A model generated the notes under the pieces. That model was not told the DNA's origin and searched no databases. It worked only from the letters and a program-made list of their open reading frames with translations. Of a stretch of 64,000 nucleotides of DNA, positions 1 to 11,049 are shown piece after piece. The stretch lies in the NCBI GenBank assembly GCA_020226215.1, contig CM035227.1, positions 7,805,343 through 7,869,342 on the forward strand, in the 5' to 3' direction. Source of the DNA: Sindora glabra (taxonomy: Eukaryota > Streptophyta > Magnoliopsida > Fabales > Fabaceae). How positions within the stretch are numbered: the first letter of the stretch is position 1; each line of letters begins with the position of its first letter. The position numbers were made by a program, and so were the translations under genes.

Positions 1-1424
1 TTACTCACATTAGATAGAAAAATAGAGTTTATGAATAAGGGTCTTCTTTTTTTTTAATAAAATATTGATTAGGAGTAATTTGAATCGAAATAAAATTTTA
101 ATATTCGAATAAATCACTACAAATTGATTTTTTAATTTTTTTTTCAAATTGCTGTAAATTATTAGTTAAACTTAATTACATCAAATTGTACATTAGGCGA
201 TCAATTTGGATGGGTATGAATGGGTAGTAAATTTTTGCCCACCCCTAAATATGCCTACTTTCGAAGATATTCGCACATATACTCTAAGCATTCTCGTCAA
301 TACCTAAATAAAAATTATCAGAGATGGATGAGAAAAAAAAATTTACGATGCATTATTTTTTAGTAACGTATATTCATATTATTAAATTAATAATTATAAT
401 TTAATTAATTTTATAATTATCAATTTAATGGTATAAAGTTATATCATTAATAAAATTAATGCATCATAAACACTTCCAATGGAGAATTGATGGCCGGCAA
501 GTGGCATATGTCGTTTTCGACCCATTTCCTAACGTGGTTGGAATTTACGAGTTCTTTTGTCTCCGTCCCTCGTTCACTTCCCAACACGCCAATTTTTGCA
601 ACACCTTTTTCCCTTGCTTGTCTACTTGGATCCCGTCTTCCTTGTTTTCTTCGCCATTTTTCTGCGAACGTGGATTTGTTCATAAAAAAATATGTATAGA
701 GCTAATCTAAGAAAATATTAAAAAATAAAACAATAATTTGGAGCAGATAAAGACCTCAAACCAGTAAAGAAGTTAACAAGACCTATATATTAAATCCTGG
801 GCTTCATCGTTGATCCCATGGGACAGTCTAACAACGTTGATAGGGCTGGAAATAAATTAATGAAAGAAATTATAATATATTATTAATGTAGTGATATATT
901 GATACATTATAAAATTTAATTATATATTAAATTTAATATATTTTATGATAACATATCAATAATTAGATTTAATACTGTACTAATACACTATTATAGTCAT
1001 AATTGAAATAAAATTAAGGCAAGTTTTAATATAAATATATAATATATAATGTCTATTTTAAAATTTTTTAATTTGAACTTAACTTATGATTTATTTTTAT
1101 GTCAAAATTCTAACTTGACCAAATTTATAAAATTTAAGAAGATTAAACTAACTTATTAGTCTATTTAGGCTGATTCATTAAAATTTACATAAATTATTGA
1201 TAAATTTATAAACTGTGTATAGGCCGTAAAAATACCTTTCAGTAAAAAAATAGAATAATAAATTTATCAAATAAATAAAGCATTGAACGAAATTATGGTT
1301 ATGTTTATTTACTTTGAACATAGTTTTCTATTTTTATATTTTTACAAATGAAAATTTTTGTTTGATAATTATTTCTAAAAATTATGAATTTAAATGTATA
1401 ACTTAAAAATAAAAAAATAAAAAA
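1..1424. other. AT-rich spacer, no gene seen
   Basis: No recognisable gene. A short stretch around 450-710 is richer in G and C and open in several frames on both strands, but none of the translations resembles a known protein. Around 860-1015 there are AT-rich partly inverted segments that could be an old MITE; the ends are too decayed to define. Confidence 0.5.
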
Positions 1425-1431
1425 AACTTTT

Positions 1432-1967
1432 GGAGAAAAATGTAAAATACCTCATTAACTTTAGGGTAGTTGCATTTTACCCTCTACAAACTTTGAAAAC
1501 TTGCAAATGAAACACTTTAATTGTAAAAAAACTAGTAATTAACACCCAATATTTACTTAATTAACCATTTTATTAAATTATATAGTATTTTCATTCACAT
1601 TTTCAACAAGAATAACATTATTATTGTATATTATTTTATCATGTCACTTTTTGCACATAATTTCATAATATATTTTTAAGTATTTAATTAAAATAATATG
1701 TATCTAATTTAATTTCTACTAATTATATAACATAGAAATTATGTGAAAAAAATTAATATAATGAACTAATATATTTTAATATTATGATTTATGTTTAAAA
1801 ACTTCTTGAAAAAATTATATAATTTAATAAAATAATTAATTAATTAAATATTAGGGGTTAAATGGAAGTTTTATATTGTTAGAGGGTTTGATTTGTAAGT
1901 TTTCAAAACTTGTGAGGATAAAATATAACCACCTCAAAGTTAATGGAGGCATTTTACATTTTTCTCT
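1432..1967. mobile_element. Non-autonomous DNA transposon with long terminal inverted repeats (MULE-like MITE)
   Basis: The left end (from 1432) and the reverse complement of the right end (from 1967) align over roughly 150 bp. Both begin [A/G]GAGAAAAATGTAAAAT and continue through matching 'ACTTTGAAAACTTGCAAAT'-type segments into a shared AT-rich inner part. The element is flanked by a perfect 7-bp direct repeat AACTTTT at 1425-1431 and 1968-1974, which reads as a target-site duplication. There is no coding capacity inside. Long inverted repeats plus a 7-9 bp duplication fit a Mutator-type deletion derivative, though hAT (8 bp) is not excluded. The boundaries are seen directly; the family assignment is inference. 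Confidence 0.8.
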
Positions 1968-1974
1968 AACTTTT

Positions 1975-2880
1975 ATATGTATTTTTAATTTATTATTTTG
2001 TTCTTATTATAAATTTTATAATTAAATAAAATATTTTTATTTATCACTTTGAATACCCTCTATTCTTTATTATTCTTAAGTCCAAAAACAATTTTACAAA
2101 AAAAAAACTTTTAAAAAATTTTAAGAATAGTTTTTAAAAATAGAAAAATAAAAACATATCCAAAAATACTCTATGTCTCTAATTTTATAGAACTTTTAAT
2201 AATTCAATATAATAAATTATAACATATTTATTTAAAATTAAAAAGATTAAATAATACAATAATATAAATTTATTTTACTTACAAATATTAAGACTTTGAT
2301 AAGATTAATAATTGGATTGCAGAATGAGAAGAAGAGATAATGATAAAAAGAACAACAACTTGAATACAACTACATCGATATTAATAAAATAAACTAATTT
2401 ATTACATTGATAAGTCAAGTCTAAATTTAAATAATGATGCTTCTTTCATGAATAGATTAATATATTACAAATATGCTATAGGTTACAAGTATGGAAAGCA
2501 AAATTGAGTTCTGAATCATTTATATCTATTAAATTAAACTTTACAAATTTATTATATCAAATGTAACCTATAAACAAAAATATTAATTTTTTTTGTCATT
2601 TTCTCATAAAATTAATTTATATATATTATTTTTGCCAAAATTGATAATCACATTTATCAACTATTTTAATTATCCAAATACTTTCTTAACATAAATTTCA
2701 ATATACTAATTGAATACTAACACTTGTAAAAATAGAAATAAGAGACAAAAGGAAAGTTTAGACAAAATTAGGGAGGGAGGAGATGAAAAAAGGAAATAAA
2801 GAGAAAAATGAGAGAAATAACAACATAAGAGAGATGGAAAAAGCAAAAAGTGAGAGGAGAGAAAAAGTGTATTAATACTA
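1975..2880. other. AT-rich spacer, no gene seen
   Basis: Low-complexity A/T-rich DNA with a purine-rich stretch around 2740-2870. No open frame with recognisable content. Confidence 0.5.
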
Positions 2881-5800
2881 AGAGTTACAAGTTAAGCTTT
2901 TGAACCATTCCTAAAATAAGAATAATAAGAAATTTTAGAAAAATTTATTGAGCTGCTAAAAAGAGGTCTAATCTTTCAAAAAAAGTCTAGCCATCAAATA
3001 AGCTCAATAGACATTAATTATACAAAAAATTACATATCATTGGCCTTAAATGCCACAAGAAAGGATCCATGGAATCTCATCCTTCTCCCTAGCTTATATT
3101 TTAACCATGGGCAGGTCCATAAAATACTAACTGTTATACCTTTAGCAATGTTATGACCACAAGGGTCTAAATAAATAAGGTCTTATGGAGGTGAAAGCTA
3201 ACTATGGGCTATCTAACCTAAGGGTAAAGGTAGTTTTCATTGTGGGAACAGAAAAACCTCTTTGCCACCAATCTTCTTACAAATTCTCAAAGTATATAGC
3301 TTGATAAAAGTAAAATAAGAGTCTTCCCTTAATTTGTAGAAAAGATAAGCATATTATGGCTGACCCTTTTGGCTACAGGTCCTTCAGACTAAAGGTGAAT
3401 AAAGGGACCTATATGTTTTTTAAATGTCATAATCCATTCTTGGTTGTCATTAACATGGAACTCACTATCCAGTTTCTACTAAACTAATCTATCTGTTATT
3501 TCTTAGCATACACATGCATTGATATGATCCACAAGTATTTTTATATGAAATAAAAAGGACTTTACAAGTATTTAATTCATTCCATCAAAAGATGGAAAGT
3601 TAAGTTAGTTATAAATCCTAGCACATTAGAAATAAGCTGGTTTAACTAAACTTGGTTACAAAGTAATCTTTACCCTACAATCCTACTTTACGTCATAAGG
3701 CCTAAAAAATACTTCTATGTACATCAAAATATACTATTTGTAGCCTAAAACTTTAAGGAATTATGACTTTTACTCTTAGGGTGTTGGTGGTGCCTTACTA
3801 AAAGAATTTGCAATAATAAACATGGAAAGGTAAATCGATACTTAGTGAGTAAACATTTTATATAAATTAGATGTAAGGATTAGCTAATAATTTTACCAAG
3901 CAAATTACCTTTATATGTGTATGTGTGTGTGTGACTTATGCTTGCACTTTACATAATCACATAACAAAACATTGGTAGATATAGTAGTCTAAGGAAGATA
4001 CCATCATAAAGGAATAGGTCAAATTTTAAAACAATCTAATAATATAGTTCATAAGCAACAAAGTAAAAGCATAAATAAATTATTTATGCTTCTCGGTCAA
4101 TTTTATCCCTTTATAAACCTAATTTATGCTTTTTGAATTTCCTTTATCCCTTCACAAACGGTTACTGGATCCAACTCCTATTCATGCACATCAAATCATT
4201 TCGCTCCTATTATATCTTCTCACATTCATGCTAAAGCTTACTTATCTCATATTGCAATTTCATGTCTTAACATATACCACAAACCTTATTCCTTCTTCCA
4301 TGACAACATAATATTAGTTCAATGTCATTTATTTTATGACATACATAAATAAAAGTAACTACCTCTTTATGTAAAGTTAATTATACTTCACTTGAAAGTA
4401 AAGGTATAATCAACTACAAGTATTTAGAGAGCAAGTAGACTAATTCATAGTTGACTCTAAGATCCATGTAAATAAAGATATATATGGGTTAGGCTTTTTA
4501 TATATAATTGTATGAAATATAATGGCTCAAGTTCGAGCTTTATTCGACTTAATTAAATTTATACATGATTCAAGGTCTGGTCTGAAAGTTCAATTACTTT
4601 TATTTTTATTATTATTTTAAATAAAAATTAAATTTTTATATAAAAATATACATTTAAAAAGATAATTGAATATTTAAACATATAAATTATCTAATTATAT
4701 CAAATTAAGTATTTTTTATATTAAAAATAACTAGATATGAAATTTATATAATTAGGCTAGATTGGGTTAACCTATTTCATATCATCATAACTTAACTTTA
4801 ACTTAAATATCAATTAGGTCATAAAAAAATGTCTAATAAATATTCAAACAAAAAAAAATTTAAATTCCATTTTTTTTTGGCTTAACCTTTTAAATTGGGT
4901 AGGTTGCTTAACTCATGTATAGGTCTACCTATGAATTAGGGCCATATTTAACTAAAGAGGTCTAGAAAACAACCTATTGATTTATAATTGACTATGTAGT
5001 TAAATATGAGCTTTCCAAGAGCAAGTCTATAAGCTTGTAGTCAATTATAGTTAACTACTTGGGTTCTAAAAGCAATTTCTTCTATAGTTAATTATGTAAT
5101 TGATTATGCTTGCTTAAAGACTAATTCTTAGGTGTATAGTTAACTTTCACTTAAGATTTTTGTAATTTTCACAAATTACATTGTTCATCCAAGTTTTAAA
5201 CATTTCAATTTATTTTTATATGTTATCACTTGCAATCAAATCATCACATAATGTATACTTGGCATATTACCCATTCATTTCATCAAAGAAATCAAAATAA
5301 AATTTTCATATCACATAAAAATCTTAAGATTTGGATTGAAAACATAAAAACTTAACTTTTAATATTCAATTCATATAAAAAATAATTAAATTCATCTAAA
5401 ATATTTACTTATCTAATATGGAGAATGTTTATGGGAGGTTCAAGCAATATTGCCTTGCTCTTAATGAGAAAAAAAACCATTAGCTTTTTAGGTTATGGTT
5501 CAAAATGCCTTTTTAAAGGCAAAATCCTTTACTTTTCTCACTTAAATGGGAAAATAAACAATCACTCAAAATTTTTAGTAATTGAGGAAACTTACCTTGA
5601 ATAAATGATGTATTAAATGCCAATTTATGATATTATTGCTTGAGTTGAATGAGATAGATGAGAAGAAGAAGATGGTGGGGGAAATAGTTAGGAGTAAATG
5701 TATTTTGGGAAGTGAGAAATGAAAAAAAGGGTTCGGATATATAAAGAAAGTAAGCTAGGGGTAAAAGTGAAAACTTGTCCTAATTATTCTCTATTCATAC

Positions 5801-5930
5801 TTGCTTAACTCTAATAATGTTTTAACATTTAAATGTCTTACACTTCATCATATTTTTAGGTTTTCCCATCATTCTTTGGGAAAAAATTTTACTTTTATTT
5901 TTCTAGCATAAGTTTAAATGACTACTTCCT
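2881..5930. repeat. Unclassified repeat-like region, possibly a decayed LTR retroelement
   Basis: Composition changes from bland AT-rich to more complex DNA. There is a TATATAAAG box at 5738-5746 after a purine-rich stretch, as seen in LTR promoters. Two patches (about 4365-4460 and 4975-5160) carry many variants of TAGTTAACTA and AGTCAATTA on both strands. No intact LTR pair, primer-binding site or protein domain could be found, so this is a low-confidence call made mainly so the stretch is not left blank. Confidence 0.3.
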
Positions 5931-7129
5931 TTGTAAAATATTTTGATTGTTTTTAAATGCTACTAAAAGGTTATAGTTTAAAATTTTAATTTGCAAGTTT
6001 CCAAAGATAAAACTATTATTTTTGGAATTGAAAAGAATTTTGTTTAGTAAAAAAATTGAAAAGAAAGGTAAAACTATTATGGCTAGAATTGAATTTCTTA
6101 GGTTTATGAACAAGGAATTTTTTATTATCTAATGCTTTTTAGATTGTGTATAGCTTGAATATTAATTTCAAGCCCTATCAATGACTTAATATTTTATTCT
6201 TTAATTTTCATGGGTTTATTATTATATTTTTAATCTACTAACTTTTTTGTTTTATGTTAAAATAGTTACAAGAAGGGAGTTGTACTTAAAACTAATTAAA
6301 TACTTAAAATGGCATAAAGCCTATGACTAGAACCAACTACAACCAAAGACAACACAAGTCCTATGATGTAAAATACAATAACCTATAAACACAATCAAAA
6401 GTAAGATTTTATAGACTACAAAAACACACTTCAACCATATCTTTATTAGTCTATGTCTAGTGGCTAATCAAGTTTACTATAGTAAACTTGTATTCTTAAT
6501 GTCTCTTGGAGGAGACATAGGGATACAATTGCGCTCGTTGTTTATTAATCTTTGAAGGAAAATTAAAGTGAAATCTCTCAGATTAAAAAAGGATGTATCA
6601 TTCCAGAGAGTTTATAGTGCAAGCTTTTATAAGATTAAGAAGAAAAAGTCCATTTATTATAATGTCTTTCATCCTTTATGCTATGACATGCATTTGCATC
6701 CACCAAATTCTTTCCATAATGCTTATTAATTTCAAGATCCATAGGCATTTGAGATATTAAATTACTAGAGCTTTCCTTGAAGGCTTCCTTTGTATCCATG
6801 GAAGTCTTGTTGAATGAATAAGAGTAGGATAGGGAAGGAAGCTAAACGTGAAGCTAAACGTCATGACAATCAAAATATTATCTTTTAGAGATTTGAAAAT
6901 AAAAAGAGCTTATTGTGAATTGTAATAAGAGAAAGCAATCATTTTTATCCTTTATGCATTGATTCTTATAATGTCCCATTTAGCCATAATTTACAATTAC
7001 ATGAATATTTTACTCCTTCTTAAATAAAGCTAAGATTGTATTACCTTGAGCAGGAAAGATAAATATACTAAATCATTGTGTTGAAAGTAATTAGCCCTTT
7101 TGCTAATTAAGGAGGCAAAGTGAAAAGGA
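5931..7129. other. Spacer; short minus-strand coding-like fragment
   Basis: Mostly AT-rich DNA. On the minus strand, from about 6801 down to 6637, an open stretch begins MDTKEAFKES and runs about 55 codons to a stop. It is in the same orientation as the decayed frame just upstream (7130-8030) and could be a further exon or fragment of it; AT-rich sequence resembling an intron lies between. No family recognised. Confidence 0.35.
6469..6490. repeat. Perfect 22-bp palindrome
   Basis: Each strand reads CAAGTTTACTA followed by its exact reverse complement, with no spacer. It lies in spacer DNA without an adjacent gene. It may be chance, a transposon junction or a dimeric protein-binding site. Confidence 0.85.
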
Positions 7130-8030
7130 ATTGGTTATATTTTTCACAATTGTTGTCGATTCCTTCACTTGCTTCTTAAGGGTAGCTTTGTGATATTCTA
7201 ACTTTTTGATTTCTTCTTTTAGTTGTATTACGCTCGTAGTAATCTCCTTATGTCATTGCACTCGATTTAGTTTGGCTTCTAAATCATCCACTTGCTCTAG
7301 TAACCTTGATTGGTATTTTCTAAATCATGAATTTTATTTTCCAATTTCTTAGCATTCTCATAAACAACCATGGCAGCTTTGAATTCTGATTTCTTAAGAA
7401 CCATAACATTAAATTCTTTGCTAATTATTATCCTAAGAATGACTTAATTAAGAATGTTATTGAAAACATATGCAAATGACTTAACACAATTATTTTCAAA
7501 TTCTTGCAGTACAGTTACAAATGATGGTCATACACCACCCAGAGAAGTTCATATGTCGAATAGTTCTGAAGAATACATAAGTCCATTTTCATGTTTAATT
7601 TCAATAGTTAGAGGTTGCTTTAAATGATTCTCCTTAAGTAAAACTTTTGAAGGCTTCTCTATAATAGTCACAGGGGGCTTACTTTATGCTAAAAAATCTT
7701 TCTTCAATATAAGAGAGTTGTACTTTCTTACCATTATTAGATTATAGAATTGGGGAAAAACTGGATAAATAATAATCTTAATGATAATTTGACAATCACT
7801 AAAATCTATATTAAAGTAGTAAAAAGCAAATTATGGACCAACAAAACTAATAAAGGCACCTATAATTGGTTGAACATTTGAATGCATTGTTAACTCTTCC
7901 TATGTTCATGGACCATTGAATTGGATGAACCCAAAATAAGCATTGCTAGCAATATTAATAGCCACACAACTATTACAACACAAGGACGAATACCACATAT
8001 TTATTGCTAGTGGGTTCCTCCTAAGTAGAA
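7130..8030 (-). pseudogene. Decayed protein-coding remnant with coiled-coil segment, family not recognised
   Basis: Reading the minus strand from about 8030 to 7130, one frame keeps protein-like composition through several in-frame stops. The downstream part (about 7405-7140) contains charged heptad-like segments such as AKKLENKIHDLE and LKEEIKKLEYHKATLKKQV, typical of a coiled coil. The upstream part contains hydrophobic segments and a KPPVTIIEKPSK stretch. At least five stops and one likely frameshift are present, so it is not translated now. It could be the remnant of a retroelement, of an integrated viral sequence, or of a host gene; nothing visible decides between these. The orientation and the coiled coil are seen directly; any identity would be guesswork. 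Confidence 0.5.
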
Positions 8031-9576
8031 CTATAATACTTTTTTATATTTATTATTTAATATAAAAAATGACAAAAAAAAATCATTGGACTTTATACAG
8101 TTTGAAGGTCTGAAATTGTCTAGACTTAAAAATCAAGATGGTTTGGTTGAGGAGCCAATCTGGCGTTTTGTCCAAAATAAAAAACCATTTATGTATATCT
8201 CAAGGTTTTGTGCGTATGTATAAGTAACTATCTTGTGAGTTTGAAAATTTGCGAGGAGGCGGAAGTCTGTTTTTCTTTCTTTGGTATGCGGAACAATGCA
8301 GTGAACGTTTAAGGATTTCTGCTAAATTGTACTGGAAAATTTAGTATTTTTTTTAATCAGATTCATATCATGTTTGAATATATTATTTCTGGTAATTTAA
8401 GTAATATAATGAATTTCTTTATTGGTTTTCTTCTTTTATACTAGTAGGTTTTACACAGATATTAATTATTGCATTAATTTTATTAAAATTTTTATTTATT
8501 TTAATGAAGAGTTTTTATATTGATTACTACCTAAAATTTCTAAAAAGATATTGCATTTGTTATTTTATTAGTGAAAATTTTTATTGGATTAAATCTCTTA
8601 ATTTTTACTCTTACATTGAGTAATTTTTTAAGTTAAAAATTATTAATTTTTGAATTTATTTTTTTATTATTTATTGATGTTTGATATAATTACGTGTGTA
8701 AAAAAAAAAAGGACCAGGATAAATTATTTAATTTTTCCCTATGTGTTAGTCTGACCCTTTTCTTTTTCCCAACAAAGCTCTCCGTTACCTTGATTCGCTA
8801 CCAACAATAGGAAGCCACTGCTAAGGAACCAAATACTGAGAGAGCAGATCCCATAAGATTGGATCAGCAGAAAGTATGAAAGATTAAAAATTTATCCTTG
8901 CTCAAAATCAATTTGGTTCGCCTTCATTGCCAGCCGTTGTACAGGGAAAACGTTGATGGAAGTTGGGTTTTCTTTTGAGTTTCCTAAGGTTCCAGAGAGT
9001 TCTTTGCGTTGTCGAAGTTAACAATCCACTAACATTAAATGTTAATATTTTGTGGTATAGATGGCGCTGTAAAATAATGGCTACCAGGGGCTTTACATCA
9101 TATATATATATATATATATAAAATCAAGGAAAAAAACTTTCTTTCATTCAAATTGTAAATTAAGTTTCATTTTAGTCACAAATGATTTAAAGTGTATGAA
9201 AGAAATAATTTATAATTTGTATTATTAATATTTTATTTATTTGGGTAATTTTTTTATCCAAAATTTAATAAATTTTGTTAGTTTGTCTATTTATGATTTA
9301 CACCATTAAATACCTTGTCTACTTGTAATTTGCTCCAATAAATAATTTGTCAACATAATGTGTAATAACGTCGATTCCCAACGAAAAAATTATTTTCATG
9401 AATAAAACGTGAACGGTTCAAATCAGCTTTTTTGGACATTTGGATCACATGTGAGCATTGGAAAATGCAGCTGTGCTGAAAAAGTAAAGTGTATTTTTCC
9501 TTTAAACCGATCAATTTTATTAAACAGAGCTGTATGCATCCAAACACATTGCACGAGGCACGGACAAAAGGTCATT
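8031..9576. other. Spacer, no gene seen
   Basis: AT-rich DNA with a more GC-rich island at about 8750-9030 that has no long open frame. A (TA)n tract lies at 9100-9121. The strongest open frames around 9350-9610 overlap on opposite strands and resemble nothing. Confidence 0.5.
9100..9121. repeat. (TA)n microsatellite
   Basis: Uninterrupted TA dinucleotides, 22 bases. Confidence 0.95.
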
Positions 9577-10083
9577 GGTGCCAAATTAAGCCGGATCCTA
9601 CACAGAAATTAGGCCAACTCTAACGTGGGTAAATTTCAATATAGGTATGAATTGACTTTATTATTGCACTGGAAACCGTTAAGTTAAATATTTTTTATTT
9701 TAAAAAATATAAATTTTAATATAAATTATCAAATATTTAATATATTGAAAAATTTAATGAATGAAGCAACTCACTCAAAAATTAATATGCAGAATCATTT
9801 ACTCAAATATAAAGAGACTATAGTGCATTATTATTAATATATTATTAAATCAGATCAAATTATTAATTTTTCAGGGAACGTCCTATGAATATATATTAAC
9901 AATAGGATAAGATTTAGTGATTACATCCTTGTACTAGTATAGATTTTTCCATTAAAGCCTCCAAATTCCAAAGACGCATCCACCTCATCTTTGATACATC
10001 TAAGGCATCTCAAACTGGAAAGCATCCGGACCAACCACAACGGAACGCCATCAGATCCATAGCCAAGCTCACTCCATTCTTCA
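9577..10083 (+). promoter_or_regulatory. 5' flank of the first CXE gene, partly shared with the third CXE unit
   Basis: Segments of this flank match the flank of the third CXE unit. The GGTGCCAAATTAAGC stretch at 9577-9610 matches 20335-20368, and the last ~75 bases before the ATG match 20463-20515, including a shared CATTCTTCAATGTCAG start context. The duplication therefore included promoter and leader. Between the matching blocks this copy carries about 300 bases (roughly 9612-9935) with no counterpart upstream of the third unit. No clear TATA box stands at the expected distance. Confidence 0.6.
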
Positions 10084-11049
10084 ATGTCAGAAAGCGCCAT
10101 CGATGCCTACAAGTTATTCCAGGTCATCCTAAACCCGGACGGCACTCTCACTCGCACCTATCCAGACCCACATGCTCCAACCGCGTCCGATCCCTCCCTT
10201 CCGATCTCCGTTCTCACCAAAGATGTCATCCTCAACCCATCTAACAATACCTCCATTCGGATATTCCTACCTCGGAAAGCACTCGATGATTCCTCCGCCG
10301 ACACCAAGCTACCTCTGATTGTTTACTTCCGTGGAGGTGGCTTCATCGTATGGCGTGCTGCCTCACAAGCAGCTCATGATTTTTGCGTGAATATAGCAAA
10401 CCATGTCCACGCTGTCGTCGCATCGGTGGACTACCGTCTTGCTCCTGAGCATCGGCTGCCGGCGGCGTATGATGACGCCATGGAAGCGTTGCATTGGATC
10501 AAAGCCAACCAAGATGAGTGGTTGGCACAATATGCTGACTACTCAAATTGTTTTCTTATGGGCAGTAGCGCCGGGGGTAATATAGCGTACAACGCAGGTC
10601 TGCGAGTAGCCGCGGACGTCAATCAACTGGAGAATCTGAAAATCAGAGGGCTAATATTGCATCAGCCATTTTTTAGCGAGACCAAGAGGAGTGGCTCGGA
10701 ATTGAGGGGAGTGAATGATCCAGTGGTACCACTGAGTGCTATTGATTTAACGTTGAAATTGGCATTGCCTATTGGTGCTGACCGAGATCATGAGTATTCT
10801 AATCTGACGGTTGGGAATGGTCCTAGGTTATGGGAGACGATGAGAGAGCTTGAATGGAGGGTGTTGGTGACCGGGTGCGATGGGGACCCACTGATAGACC
10901 GAGGAATGGAGCTGATGAAATTGCTGGAGGAGAAGGGTGTGGAAGCTGTGGGTCATTTTGAGGCTGGGAATTATCATGCGTTTGAAATTCATGAGCCCTC
11001 GAAAGCCAAGCCTTTTCTCGAGGCAGTCAAATATTTTATCCAAGGTTGA
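10084..11049 (+). CDS. Carboxylesterase, CXE / alpha-beta hydrolase_3 family (class I), RGGG variant
   Basis: Encodes a 321-residue intronless protein of the plant CXE family, cytosolic serine hydrolases that cleave carboxylic esters of small metabolites. The start fits homologous alignment with the third unit (MSESAID in both). The nucleophile elbow is G160-S-S162-A-G164-G-N; catalytic Asp is D268 in CDGDPLIDRG and catalytic His is H298 in GNYHAFE. The 30-residue Asp-His spacing equals that of the fourth CXE copy. DYRLAPEHRLPAAYDDA (116-132) is the typical core. There is no signal peptide. The oddity is the oxyanion loop: the family HGGG reads R83-GGG (codon CGT at 10330-10332, against CAT in the third unit). 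The C-terminus ends early (KYFIQG) compared with KYFVSPFPSS in the third unit. An active triad with an altered loop suggests changed or weakened activity; physiological substrate unknown. Confidence 0.93.
   Translation: MSESAIDAYKLFQVILNPDGTLTRTYPDPHAPTASDPSLPISVLTKDVILNPSNNTSIRIFLPRKALDDSSADTKLPLIVYFRGGGFIVWRAASQAAHDFCVNIANHVHAVVASVDYRLAPEHRLPAAYDDAMEALHWIKANQDEWLAQYADYSNCFLMGSSAGGNIAYNAGLRVAADVNQLENLKIRGLILHQPFFSETKRSGSELRGVNDPVVPLSAIDLTLKLALPIGADRDHEYSNLTVGNGPRLWETMRELEWRVLVTGCDGDPLIDRGMELMKLLEEKGVEAVGHFEAGNYHAFEIHEPSKAKPFLEAVKYFIQG

Noticed and set aside
456..710. Three overlapping open frames on both strands at 456-710
   Set aside because: They are mutually antisense and none resembles a known protein; probably chance openness in a less AT-rich patch.
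7130..8030. Integrated plant pararetrovirus as the source of the decayed frame
   Set aside because: A coiled coil and hydrophobic segments are not enough. No movement-protein, protease or reverse transcriptase signature is visible, so the origin is left open.
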